DNA of 64,000 nt from DATGFK01 sp040007395 (lineage in GTDB: Bacteria > Chloroflexota > Anaerolineae > Aggregatilineales > UBA2796). Within the stretch, counting starts at the first letter, position 1; every line of letters begins with the position of its first letter. The DNA lies in NCBI GenBank assembly GCA_040007395.1, contig JBDTVG010000185.1, forward strand, positions 5,770 through 69,769, read 5' to 3'. Position numbers and translations under genes: made by a program. Under the pieces are notes generated by a model. That model did not search any database and was not told the origin of the DNA. It worked only from the letters and a program-made list of their open reading frames with translations. Shown here piece after piece: positions 1-8,596 of this stretch.

Positions 1-202
1 CCATTGAGTTTGATGTGCAGACGACAATGAAATGAGCGCAGCTTTCAATGGCTTGTTGCAGTTCCTTATCCCAATCTGCGCCAGACTGGATACACTCGAC
101 ATCTAGCCAACAATCGACTCCACGCTGAATCAGGTCATGATACAGCTTACGAACTTTGGTCTCGTCGGCTCGTGAATAGCTGATAAAAACGTGATTCCCC
201 AT
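1..202 (-). CDS. TIR-domain protein, N-terminal part (cut by window edge)
   Basis: The first 67 residues read on the minus strand begin MGNHVFISYSRADE and continue with a CWLDVE segment and a GADWDKELQQAIESC helix, then FIVVCTSNS. This is the N-terminal half of a bacterial TIR domain: the first strand (VFISYSR), the BB-loop region and the start of the next strand. The catalytic Glu of NADase-type TIRs normally lies just after the SxxS stretch, so it would be off the left end and cannot be judged. The ATG is at 202. The upstream nucleotidyltransferase ends 38 nt away on the same strand, so co-transcription is possible. Bacterial TIR proteins act in defence or as protein-interaction modules; which applies here depends on the missing C-terminal part. 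Confidence 0.85.
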   Translation of the reverse strand, partial: MGNHVFISYSRADETKVRKLYHDLIQRGVDCWLDVECIQSGADWDKELQQAIESCAHFIVVCTSNSM

Positions 203-239
203 CGTTGTTGAGCCTACCTACTTTCCTCTGCGGCAAAGG

Positions 240-1274
240 CTACGACTCATCCTTAATCGAGTCAAGAAATTTTTGAAGACCCTCTGGTTTGGTGGGACGA
301 GTCTTTTGCGCTTCGGGTTCCTCTGAGATCCGCTGCCGCCGCATCACTATCTGCCCATAGACAAATTCTTTAGGCGCAATTTCGGATTTATCCAGCACAA
401 TACTGTCGCGGATAATGGCTTGTTGCCCAATCTGTGAACCGCTTTCCAGATAGACATACGGACCGATCTTTGCCCCTCGTCCAACACTTACTCGTGGGTC
501 GATCCGCACAGGCGGGATAATCTGCACTGAGGCTGGAATTTCACTCAGAATGTGGGTATCGCGCCCCTCACGCAGGAAGCGTTTGTTAATCGTCAGTAGG
601 TCAATCGCCTTGGTCAGGTGCATGTGCCACCCAGCGTTGAGATAGCCCACTTGCCCGCCCGCGTCGATCAACGATTGAATTGGACGCGCCATCTCGTAGT
701 CATCGGGAGATGCCGCCGCCAAATGATCCAGAATTCTGCTACCACAGGCATACACCATAAACGAAGAAAGGCGGCGATCTTCGCTTGGCACTTCTAAGGA
801 GATTTCAGTGACGGCTTCCCCATCAAGCGTCACTACCGGAAAGGCCGTTTCATTGCTGTACGGAGTAAGGCTCAAGATCATATCGGCTTGCGTTTTCCAG
901 AACTGGTCGATCAGCTTCGCGACGTGATCTTCGGGTACAAGATGGTCACATGAGGCTACCAAAAAAGGACCGGTGATATAGCGAGTAGCGGCGGCAAAGG
1001 CATCCAACGTTCCGCGAGATTCGGGTTGCAACACGATCTGCACTTGGGCATCGGGAACCCAACCGCCGTTAAGATACGAAGCTACGCCGCCCTCATGTTC
1101 GCCCACCACGACGATAAAGTGGCGAATCCCTGCTTCACGCATTCGATCCATGATACGAATGACAACGGGTTTGCCTAACACGGGTAACATGGGTCGGGGT
1201 CGATCTCTGGTTAGCGGCCCCAACTGGACTCCACGTCCTGCCGCAATAATAACCGCCTGTTCAATTACGTCCAT
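240..1274 (-). CDS. NDP-sugar nucleotidyltransferase with left-handed beta-helix tail
   Basis: A 344-residue protein of the nucleotidyltransferase family that joins a sugar phosphate to an NTP. The N-terminal motif IIAAGRGVQLGPLTRDRPRP (residues about 8-27) is the NTP-binding loop, followed by PMLPVLGKPVV. A Cys-Asp-His at ASCDHL takes the place of the usual metal-binding Asp region. Residues from about 255 (VRIDPRVSVGRGAKIG...) show the hexapeptide pattern of a left-handed beta-helix, as in GlmU and glucose-1-phosphate thymidylyltransferases. The tail (last 35 residues) is charged and probably disordered. An ATG at 1274 gives the canonical start; the open frame runs further upstream without coding character. 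The exact sugar cannot be assigned. Confidence 0.88.
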   Translation of the reverse strand: MDVIEQAVIIAAGRGVQLGPLTRDRPRPMLPVLGKPVVIRIMDRMREAGIRHFIVVVGEHEGGVASYLNGGWVPDAQVQIVLQPESRGTLDAFAAATRYITGPFLVASCDHLVPEDHVAKLIDQFWKTQADMILSLTPYSNETAFPVVTLDGEAVTEISLEVPSEDRRLSSFMVYACGSRILDHLAAASPDDYEMARPIQSLIDAGGQVGYLNAGWHMHLTKAIDLLTINKRFLREGRDTHILSEIPASVQIIPPVRIDPRVSVGRGAKIGPYVYLESGSQIGQQAIIRDSIVLDKSEIAPKEFVYGQIVMRRQRISEEPEAQKTRPTKPEGLQKFLDSIKDES

Positions 1275-1499
1275 TTCTTTGCACGGGAAAGCGCCCGGCC
1301 CCTTTCTTAACTCGATACGCGATGATATATACAGTATAAATTCACTTGGGAAGAAAGTATCTATTTTGTTAGGGTATTGTTTGTATACCGTTGGCATTAT
1401 AAACCTATCGTGCAAACGGAGCGAGTTCAGACAGGCTATCGATAGCGTCTCTGTTTCGCCCGGATGACGGATTACCACGAATACGCTAGAATCAGATAC

Positions 1500-2399
1500 A
1501 TGAAATTTACGTGCTCCATACCTCACATAGTCACCAATGCCACCTGCAAATGGCTGTTTATTGCAATAGCCTTGACGCTCTTGAGTGCGTGTAGTGCAGC
1601 GACAGCAGAACCGCCCAAACTACTCAGTCTGGCGACTATTGCGCCGGGAACCAAAGGCGCGCAAATTGCAACCGAGAGTGCAACGGAATTTGCAACCGAT
1701 GCATCCGCTGAGGGCGCTACTGGAATTCCCGTTGCTGAATCGGCGACAGAATCAACACCTGATTTAGCCCTGCCCACTGCATCAGCAGAACCTGTTGTTA
1801 CGGCTGACGCGACGCTTAAGGCGACATGGCTGCCTACTTTTACGGCTAGTTCAACTTTTACGCCCAGCCCGACCCGACCCTCGCCTACCCCATCGGCGAC
1901 CCAGCGACCCACCCGAACCCGTACTCCTACCCCGCCCGCCCAAACTTACACGCCGCAGCCCTGCCCAATCGCGTGGTTCTTTACGCCTCGTCCAGCAGAA
2001 TGTCCACTGAGCAAAGAGTCTATGGGATCGGCGGTTTTCCAGAAGTTTGAACACGGCTTGATGATCTGGATTGGGTCGCAGAATACGATTTTCGTGCTGT
2101 ACGATACGCCGAAAAGACCACGTTGGCAGCAGTTCACCGATGCGTTTACCGAGGGGATGCCTTCCGATGATCCATCAATTGTACCGCCGGGAGGGATGCT
2201 TCAACCGATTCGCGGGTTCGGGCTGGTGTGGCGTGGCAAACCCGGTGTAAGAACTCGACTGGGGTGGGCAACGGGGCCAGAAACGCCGTACAGCGCAGGC
2301 TTCCAGATCGATACACTAGGCAATCGCTATGTGCAATCACTTACCACCGAAATCTATAAACTGACCAGTGATCTGTCCAATTGGCAGGTCGTCCACTAA
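1500..2399 (+). CDS. Secreted lipoprotein with Thr/Pro-rich linker
   Basis: A 299-residue predicted lipoprotein. The ATG at 1500 is followed by a hydrophobic signal segment that ends in the lipobox LSAC (Cys near residue 31). Next comes a low-complexity Ala/Thr/Ser region, then a Thr/Pro linker (TFTPSPTRPSPTPSATQRPT), typical of surface proteins of Chloroflexota. The C-terminal globular part begins around PCPIAWFF and contains FEHGLMIWIGSQ and FVLYD, a pattern I recall from many hypothetical surface proteins of this phylum. Function is unknown. It is divergent from the nucleotidyltransferase gene across a 225-nt intergenic region. Confidence 0.8.
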   Translation: MKFTCSIPHIVTNATCKWLFIAIALTLLSACSAATAEPPKLLSLATIAPGTKGAQIATESATEFATDASAEGATGIPVAESATESTPDLALPTASAEPVVTADATLKATWLPTFTASSTFTPSPTRPSPTPSATQRPTRTRTPTPPAQTYTPQPCPIAWFFTPRPAECPLSKESMGSAVFQKFEHGLMIWIGSQNTIFVLYDTPKRPRWQQFTDAFTEGMPSDDPSIVPPGGMLQPIRGFGLVWRGKPGVRTRLGWATGPETPYSAGFQIDTLGNRYVQSLTTEIYKLTSDLSNWQVVH

Positions 2400-2403
2400 A
2401 AGA

Positions 2404-3342
2404 TCATTTGAAGAATTGTGTAAACGTTTCGCGAGTGGTGTAACGCGGAATCCAATCGGTGCATTGGCGGGCAGCACTATTATCAACCACCAACGACTCG
2501 GCAAAGAGATCGACCACCTCACGGGTGAAACCGTTCAGGGCAGGTACCAGTGTATTAAAGCGTGTGACAAAATTCAGGGCACTGCGTGGAGCCGAAAGCA
2601 CTGGCAGTTTGCTAATCTTGCCGATTTCAGCCCATGAAGCGTTGTCATCGGGAGCCGCGTTATAGATACCTGTGACACTACGCTCGATTACCTTCACAAC
2701 CAATGAGGCTGCATCGTCTTCATGGATTGCCTGAGTACGCGCCCGACCTCCATTTGCCACGACAAAGACAGGTTGTGCCGTCAACGCTCGCAGATGTGAT
2801 GAGTCTTTGCCCTTTGGCCCGATAATCGCCGGGGGGCGCAGAATCGCTACATGCGATTTGAGATAGGCTTCGCCCTGACTGTGCAAGTAACGTTCGACCT
2901 CGACTTTATGTTGCCCGTAGATCATATTCGGCTGCTGCTTGGCATCTTCGCGCACCCGGTCAGCGTGTCCGGCGTGGTAGCCATACACAGCAACACTCGA
3001 CATAAACGTTAAATGTGGAATCTTGAGATCAAGCGCCGCCCGAATAACCTGTTTCGAGCCGCCTACATTGATCGAGTGCATCTCCGCAAGCGACATTTCC
3101 GGCGGCTGGACGAGGATAAAAGCAGCATGAATCAAGTGCGTAACGCCATGCTCTGCCAAAATTGCGCGCAGTGTTGCCCCATCGCGCACATCCAGTCGAT
3201 ACGAGATCACGCGCCCGGTAGCCAACACAGGGCTGAGGTCAATGGCAATAATATGATCCACCCAATGCTGGGTCTCTAACTGAGCGGTCAAAATGCGTCC
3301 CAGATAGCCGCCCGCGCCCGTGATGGCAACCACTTTTCCCAA
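2404..3342 (-). CDS. NAD-dependent epimerase/dehydratase (extended SDR)
   Basis: A 312-residue extended short-chain dehydrogenase. The nucleotide-binding motif is TGAGGYLG near the N-terminus, followed by an acidic residue after the second strand (AIDLSP) that suggests NAD. The catalytic Ser lies in TFMSSVAVYG and the Tyr-x3-Lys pair is in YGQHK. It starts with TTG at 3342, preceded by AAGGGA at good spacing, and it begins 18 nt after the PyrE-like gene, so it is probably the last gene of the five-gene operon that opens with the metal ATPase. The substrate is likely a nucleotide sugar or similar. Unlike its two upstream neighbours, all key residues are present. Confidence 0.85.
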   Translation of the reverse strand: MGKVVAITGAGGYLGRILTAQLETQHWVDHIIAIDLSPVLATGRVISYRLDVRDGATLRAILAEHGVTHLIHAAFILVQPPEMSLAEMHSINVGGSKQVIRAALDLKIPHLTFMSSVAVYGYHAGHADRVREDAKQQPNMIYGQHKVEVERYLHSQGEAYLKSHVAILRPPAIIGPKGKDSSHLRALTAQPVFVVANGGRARTQAIHEDDAASLVVKVIERSVTGIYNAAPDDNASWAEIGKISKLPVLSAPRSALNFVTRFNTLVPALNGFTREVVDLFAESLVVDNSAARQCTDWIPRYTTRETFTQFFK

Positions 3343-3360
3343 AATGCGATCCCTTGTCCT

Positions 3361-3960
3361 TTATGTTTTGCGGTGATCAGATGCTTCAGCGAAAGAATCG
3401 AGCCAAGTCTGGACAACCAACTGCATTGACGGGGTAGCGATCCGAGGTAGCAGGTCGGGCAGTTTTTGCCATGCGTGCCACTGCAACAGATCATCAGCTC
3501 TGCTACGAATATCAAAATCGATTACAGTAACGATGACCTTCACATCAAGGCCCAGCCCCATCACACGACGCACCAACGCTCGTTCATTGTCGCCCGACAT
3601 GATGACATCGGTCAATAACACCGTTGGCTCATTAAAATCATAAGCACCTTCGATGGTTTGCGGATCGCTGGCGGTGGGATAGACCAGTGGCAGTCCAGTG
3701 ATCAGGCTCACGGCTGTACCAAGTGGTACTGCCGAAGGTGCAGCCAACAGATGTGTAATGCCCGTGATCTTGACCAGCGGTGCGATCTCGTTTGCCAGAA
3801 CCTGTAGCACATTGGGATAGGATGGCACAATCCGTAAATTGACGCTAACCGGCGAGAATGTTCCCGGCTGATCGCGCCGCTCGAACTGCCCAAACTGGAT
3901 CGCGCCAATCTCCACCAACGAGTTGAGAACATTAAACTGATCCGGCGTGATTTCAGACAT
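3361..3960 (-). CDS. Orotate phosphoribosyltransferase-like protein, catalytic motifs eroded
   Basis: A 199-residue protein with the overall plan of PyrE. The N-terminal LVEIGAIQFGQF and the SPVSVNLR stretch align with the usual opening and the SPYYIDLR strand. PLGTAVSLITGLPLVY matches the PyrE segment before the flexible loop. The loop itself, normally RKxxKxHG with the catalytic Lys, is replaced by PTASDPQ. The PRPP-binding motif, normally (E/D)DVxTTGG, reads TDVIMSGDN. So the fold seems kept while the residues that bind PRPP and activate orotate are lost or altered. It starts directly after the stop of the PyrF-like gene (TGAATG). It may be a regulatory or nucleotide-sensing protein; a changed enzyme activity cannot be excluded. 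Confidence 0.75.
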   Translation of the reverse strand: MSEITPDQFNVLNSLVEIGAIQFGQFERRDQPGTFSPVSVNLRIVPSYPNVLQVLANEIAPLVKITGITHLLAAPSAVPLGTAVSLITGLPLVYPTASDPQTIEGAYDFNEPTVLLTDVIMSGDNERALVRRVMGLGLDVKVIVTVIDFDIRSRADDLLQWHAWQKLPDLLPRIATPSMQLVVQTWLDSFAEASDHRKT

Positions 3961-4623
3961 TCAAGCTAACCCCTGATGTTTTTGGGGCGGCTGGCGCAGT
4001 TTACTCGCGGCGGCATGGATCGCCTCACGAAAGTCGGTTTGCTGTGACGAATAGATGAGATCGCTGTGCCAATGGATTTCCAGCGGTGAGTCGGCAAGCA
4101 GTTCCAGCACACCGCCAGTCTTAGTATGGTGATATAACCCCACCTGACCGGGATGCTCGGCGGCGATGGGCAGAAACGCTTCAAGGTCGAAATCTGCCGG
4201 AACTCTAACAAATACGCCATGCTGGGGTTGCTGTGTATAAGCGGCGATTGTCGCAGGACTGACCTCTGCCGCCAATGTTACTGCGTGAGCATCGAACGCA
4301 TCCTCGAACGCCGCTTGAACATATTCAGCCGTTGCAAAGGGGCCGTGCAAGATTCGGATGACGTTTGTTGGGACATAAGCTAGCGTCCGTTCTAAGGCCA
4401 CCGCACCCGCCGCGCCAAGCGCCAGATATGCCCCCAGATGGAATACATAGGCACACACCAGATCAATTGTCGAGTCGATGACCGCTTTGCCAAAGGGCAA
4501 AAATGGGTCGTCGTAGCGCTGAATCTCATAAGGCAACCGAGCCACTACGGGAGCCAACCCAACCGCCAGAGTCGATTGATGATCGGCTTGTGCTGTCGCT
4601 AACAGATCATTGAAGGCGGTCAA
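3961..4623 (-). CDS. Orotidine 5'-phosphate decarboxylase-like protein without catalytic residues
   Basis: About 220 residues with the layout of type 2 OMP decarboxylase. FNDLLATAQADHQSTLAVGLAP corresponds to the opening segment ending in VGLDP, but the Asp is Ala. ALGAAGAVALERTLAY matches the ALGxxGxxALExTIAY helix. The core DAKRGDIGxT, which carries the Asp-Lys-Asp catalytic set, reads HGPFATA here. The segment after it (HAVTLAAEV) fits the next barrel strand. I place the start at TTG 4623, which overlaps the CinA stop by 4 nt (TTGA) and gives the normal family N-terminus; the frame is open to another TTG at 4689. It and the next gene together resemble a split PyrF-PyrE pair in which both partners lost catalysis. 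Confidence 0.72.
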   Translation of the reverse strand: MTAFNDLLATAQADHQSTLAVGLAPVVARLPYEIQRYDDPFLPFGKAVIDSTIDLVCAYVFHLGAYLALGAAGAVALERTLAYVPTNVIRILHGPFATAEYVQAAFEDAFDAHAVTLAAEVSPATIAAYTQQPQHGVFVRVPADFDLEAFLPIAAEHPGQVGLYHHTKTGGVLELLADSPLEIHWHSDLIYSSQQTDFREAIHAAASKLRQPPQKHQGLA

Positions 4624-5834
4624 GGCTGATCTTTCGTAGTTTGGGCGGCTTGCGATACCAGCATGTGCCAACTCATCGCCAACGCCCAACCGTTCGCCCA
4701 GTCGGAACCGCCGCTTGTATTACTACCGTAGCCATAAGTGCGGCTGCGTGTTTCATCGCCTGTTCGCAGACCAATCGCTGTACCGCGTTCCTCAGAAAAA
4801 ATCACTATCACAATCCCGGTATGCAATTTTTCCCATGTTTTTTGTGCCGTCTGTTCGGCAAGTTCCTGAAATTTACTGGAGTCAGTAGCCGTGCCAACTA
4901 GCTGATCTACTGAGTCATACAATTCAGCGGAAGCAATCACCGCTGCACCGCCGGGAGCGCTTTTGATCTGCTGATGCAGCAGACCGCTTGTGCCTGTTTC
5001 GATAAGCGTTACGCGCTGCCCCGACTGTTGCAAAGCATTCACAAAGGCCACTTCTAACGGCTCTTTTTCCACGCCGAAGATATAGCTGCCCATGCGATGG
5101 CGGATCTCGGTTTCGACCTCAGCAATCAGTACATCAGCTTCCGCTTCGGTGGCGGCACGGGCATAGATACGAATGTCGGTTTGTCCAGAGTGCGCCGCAA
5201 GCCCGACAACTGGATTTTTTAGCTTCTCGAATTCCCCGATCATCTCATCGATTAGGCTTTCGCCAATGCCAGCAGTACGCAATACTCGCGTTTTAATAAT
5301 CCCTTTTGCGCCAAACTTCTCTTGCAAATAGGGAATCACCGTTTCTTCCATCAGGACTTTCATTTCGCGGGGGACACCCGGCACGCTGAGAATCGCGTGA
5401 CCGTCATACTCGACAATGAAACCCGGCGCTGTGCCAACCGGGTTATCAATCGAGATGGCCCCTTGCGGTATTGTCGCTTGTGAACGGTTGTTGTCACTCA
5501 TGCGCGATCCGAACTTGGAGAACTTAACGGCGATCTCGTCTAAGAGCGTTTGGCGGAACTCCAATGGCTGCCCAACGGCATTGGCGATCCCCTGCCGGGT
5601 CATATCGTCTACGGTTGGCCCCAAGCCGCCCGTCGTGATAATCACGTCTACCCGACTCAAAGCCAACTTGATCACATCGGTGATACGCTGTTCGTCATCG
5701 CCAACGGTGCTTTTGTACAGCACTCGCAAGCCAATCTCGCGTAGTTTTTTGTTGATAAAGATCGAGTTAGTATCGACAATATCTGAATCGCCGGAAAGCA
5801 GTTCTTCGCCAATCGAGATGATTTCGGCGCTCAT
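4620..5834 (-). CDS. cinA: CinA-family protein with decayed amidohydrolase domain
   Basis: A 404-residue CinA protein. Residues 1-170 form the MoCF/CinA N-terminal domain with AEIISIGEELLSGDSDIVDTN and TTGGLGPTVDD. A linker domain follows. The C-terminal 150 residues match the PncC nicotinamide-nucleotide amidohydrolase module, but the active-site motif ESCTGG reads ETGTSG, so the nucleophilic Ser is Thr. The YSxxxK motif is also altered (YDSVDQ). The N-terminal pyrophosphatase half may still work. ATG 5834 gives the canonical MSAEIISIG start; a TTG at 5855 overlapping the ATPase stop is less likely. It lies between the metal ATPase and the PyrF-like gene in one operon. Confidence 0.87.
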   Translation of the reverse strand: MSAEIISIGEELLSGDSDIVDTNSIFINKKLREIGLRVLYKSTVGDDEQRITDVIKLALSRVDVIITTGGLGPTVDDMTRQGIANAVGQPLEFRQTLLDEIAVKFSKFGSRMSDNNRSQATIPQGAISIDNPVGTAPGFIVEYDGHAILSVPGVPREMKVLMEETVIPYLQEKFGAKGIIKTRVLRTAGIGESLIDEMIGEFEKLKNPVVGLAAHSGQTDIRIYARAATEAEADVLIAEVETEIRHRMGSYIFGVEKEPLEVAFVNALQQSGQRVTLIETGTSGLLHQQIKSAPGGAAVIASAELYDSVDQLVGTATDSSKFQELAEQTAQKTWEKLHTGIVIVIFSEERGTAIGLRTGDETRSRTYGYGSNTSGGSDWANGWALAMSWHMLVSQAAQTTKDQP

Positions 5835-5851
5835 TGGTTCCAGTATATTAT

Positions 5852-7885
5852 TCAAGCCATTGGCCCTTTATAGGTAAGCAGTCTTAATCCGTTGACAACC
5901 ACAATCAGTGTACTGCCTTCATGGCCTACAACGCCAAAGGGCAATGCTAGTCCAAAGCCTAAAGCGCCCAATACCAACACGCCAATAACAGTTAGTGAGA
6001 AGGTCAAGTTTTGCAGGACAACTCGGCGGGCGCGACGGCTCAGATCAATGGCATAGGCAATTTTGCTCAGGTCGTCTGCCATCAGCACTACGTCGGCGGT
6101 TTCGAGGGCTACATCGGTTCCGGCTGCGCCCATTGCAATACCTAACGTGGCGCTGGCGAGGGCTGGCGCATCGTTCACGCCATCACCGACCATCGCCGTC
6201 GGGCCAAACTTCGCTTCCAGCCCCTTAATCGCGTTGACCTTATCTTCGGGCAGCAGATTGGCGCGAACTTCATCCGCACCGACACGCCGCGCAATGGCGT
6301 TGGCGACACGCTCATTGTCCCCGGTCAAAATGGCGATATGTTCAATGCCCACTTTACGCAGCGAGGCGATCATCTTGGCAGCGTTAGGTCGCAGTTCGTC
6401 CGCCACTGCGATCAGTCCGAGAAAGCCCCCATTGTGGCTATGACCGTCTGTCGCATCATAAACAATCAAAACAGTGTTGCCTTCCGATTCCAGCCGGACC
6501 CGTTCCGCTAACAGTTCAGCGGGAACAATGAGATTCTCCATTTGCATGAGCCGTTCTGTACCGACCAGAATCTTGTTGCCGTGCCAGATCGCTCGCACCC
6601 CATGACCGGGGACTGCCTCGAAATGATCCAGATGATTCGCGTCGGCAAGTTGATCCGCCGTATTATCGGCTGCTTCGAGTGTGGCTTGCTTGACGACGGC
6701 TTGTGCAATCGGGTGTTCCGAACGCGACTCAGCTAAGGCTGCCACAAATAGCAGCCGCTTTCGTGCCGAGTCATCAGGGGTTTCATCAGGCTTATAAGTC
6801 ACGACCTCTGTTACCGCAGGACGACCTGTCGTAATCGTGCCTGTTTTGTCGAAGGCGATCACCTTGATCGTTGCCATCTGTTCGAGATGCACACCACCTT
6901 TGAACAAGATGCCACGCCGTGCGCCATTGGCAATCGCAGAAAGGATCGAGGCGGGCGTGGAGATCACCAACGCGCATGGCGACGCAACAGTCATCAGCAC
7001 CATCGCGTGGTAAAAGTTGCTGTTAAAACTTGGCCCACCCGGTAGCAGCGGCGGGATAACGATAAATAATGCTACAGCGACAATAACGAACAACGCATAC
7101 TTTTGCTCAAATTCATCCAGAAAGCGTTGAGTCGTCGCCCGTCGTCCCTGTGCATCCTCAACCATTTTGATAATGCGTGATAGCATCGTATCGTGAGCAG
7201 GCTTGGTTACTTTCACGTCGAGACTGCCGTTCTGATTGACCGTCCCGGCGAAAACATGATCGCCGTTCGACTTGGGGACGGGCATCGACTCGCCTGTGAT
7301 AGGAGCCTGATCGATGGTACTTTCGCCGTCAATCACTTCGCCGTCAATGGGTAAGCGTTCGCCGGGTCGGATCACGATGATGTCACCGAGTACCAGATCA
7401 TCGACTGGCACAACTGTTAACTCGCTACCGCGACGCAGTGTTGCTTCACTTGGGCGCAACTTGAGCAGCGCCCGAATTGCGTTGCGGCTGCGATCCATTG
7501 CGTAAGCTTGTAACACGTTGCTCAACGAAAACAGGAACAGCAGGATCGCCCCTTCGCGCCACTGGTTGACAATCGCTGCGCCAATGGCGGCTAACACCAT
7601 TAGCATATCAACGTTGATCTCGCGCTCCATCAGGCTTTCGATGCCAGCCTTCAGCCCGAAAGTCCCCCCTGCGATATAAGAGATTACATTGATAAACAGT
7701 ACTAACTCAGCGGGTGCTTGCAAACGTTCAGCAAGCAAGCTGGCAGCGATTGCCCCTGCCGTGACCACCACCAATGTTGATTCGATACGATCCTGTTGCA
7801 AAAATAACGGGAGGCGGCTAATTAAAGTATTGCTAGAAGATTCATCGGCGGGTTTTACCGCCTGCGCTATCGTCTGTTGGGTCAT
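5852..7885 (-). CDS. Heavy-metal P1B-type ATPase (Zn/Co/Cd class)
   Basis: A 677-residue P-type ATPase that pumps a divalent metal out of the cytoplasm. Visible motifs are TGES (about 197-200) in the actuator domain, SPC (302-304) in the metal-binding helix, DKTGT (346-350) with the phosphorylated Asp, a TGDN and a GDGVNDAPAL hinge, and HEGST (about 655) in the last helix. SPC together with HEG(G/S)T and the absence of an N-terminal metal-binding domain fit the P1B-4 subclass (Co/Zn/Cd). Its ATG is preceded by the strong ribosome site AGAGGA. It is the first gene of a run of five minus-strand genes that ends at 2404. The last segment of helices is complete. Confidence 0.93.
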   Translation of the reverse strand: MTQQTIAQAVKPADESSSNTLISRLPLFLQQDRIESTLVVVTAGAIAASLLAERLQAPAELVLFINVISYIAGGTFGLKAGIESLMEREINVDMLMVLAAIGAAIVNQWREGAILLFLFSLSNVLQAYAMDRSRNAIRALLKLRPSEATLRRGSELTVVPVDDLVLGDIIVIRPGERLPIDGEVIDGESTIDQAPITGESMPVPKSNGDHVFAGTVNQNGSLDVKVTKPAHDTMLSRIIKMVEDAQGRRATTQRFLDEFEQKYALFVIVAVALFIVIPPLLPGGPSFNSNFYHAMVLMTVASPCALVISTPASILSAIANGARRGILFKGGVHLEQMATIKVIAFDKTGTITTGRPAVTEVVTYKPDETPDDSARKRLLFVAALAESRSEHPIAQAVVKQATLEAADNTADQLADANHLDHFEAVPGHGVRAIWHGNKILVGTERLMQMENLIVPAELLAERVRLESEGNTVLIVYDATDGHSHNGGFLGLIAVADELRPNAAKMIASLRKVGIEHIAILTGDNERVANAIARRVGADEVRANLLPEDKVNAIKGLEAKFGPTAMVGDGVNDAPALASATLGIAMGAAGTDVALETADVVLMADDLSKIAYAIDLSRRARRVVLQNLTFSLTVIGVLVLGALGFGLALPFGVVGHEGSTLIVVVNGLRLLTYKGPMA

Positions 7886-8110
7886 AGAGTCCTCTAAAAT
7901 CGAGTTAGCTATCGCTAATCACGACTTTATTTTAGATCGCATTAAATATTAAATCAACTGTCGTTAACTTTTAGATCAACCACTGTATAACTTCCGTCAA
8001 TTTCAGAATGATGCTACAAACTATAGTGTACCACTCACTACCTCAGCACGGGTAAGCGGTTAGTGAAAATAGTGACAAATGGCGCAATGGGTTTGAGGCT
8101 GGTTGGTGAA

Positions 8111-8563
8111 TTACTGCAAAGCGGTAACGGCTGTAATCGCGGACAGAATCAGAGTGACGACGAATACAGCTAGCCCGACCATCAGCCATGTTGCGGCAGC
8201 CCGACCCGGTACAAGCGAGTTTTCGCCAAAGTCGAAGCCGATCATCAAGCGCCAGCCCAACCAGTAGAAGGCGAAGCCGATACAGGTCAGTGCAATCAGA
8301 ATAATTACTAAGAGGTCAGGTTGATCGAGGAGGGGGTAAAGCGCATTACTGGGAGGAAGACCGTACAGAAAATTATACAACAGCAGCCCAATCACGCCTG
8401 TAAAGCCGAGCGCGATCACGGCTGCCAGAATAGATCGTACCAGACGTGACCGCCGACCAAGCCAGCGGGCCACAGCATCGCGCCGGGATTTTTGCCGTGA
8501 CATCACGCTTTGTCGGCTCGACACATAACTCTGAACATTTCTAGCAGGCGCTTTTTTACTCAT
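8111..8563 (-). CDS. Small integral membrane protein, unknown function
   Basis: A 150-residue protein. The first 45 residues are basic and Ser/Arg-rich (cytoplasmic by the positive-inside rule). Three hydrophobic helices follow, at about 43-66, 83-108 and 125-148. I recognise no family. An ATG at 8563 has AGGA a few bases upstream. The gap to the haemoglobin gene upstream is 33 nt, so the two may share a transcript. Confidence 0.65.
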   Translation of the reverse strand: MSKKAPARNVQSYVSSRQSVMSRQKSRRDAVARWLGRRSRLVRSILAAVIALGFTGVIGLLLYNFLYGLPPSNALYPLLDQPDLLVIILIALTCIGFAFYWLGWRLMIGFDFGENSLVPGRAAATWLMVGLAVFVVTLILSAITAVTALQ

Positions 8564-8596
8564 ATAATCCTGTTTATTATTAGATTGTTACGCGGT

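Noticed and set aside
1523..1912. A 129-residue open frame opposite the lipoprotein gene
   Set aside because: It lies opposite the Thr/Pro-rich low-complexity region of the lipoprotein and has only Val/Ala repeats; it is a shadow of that coding strand.
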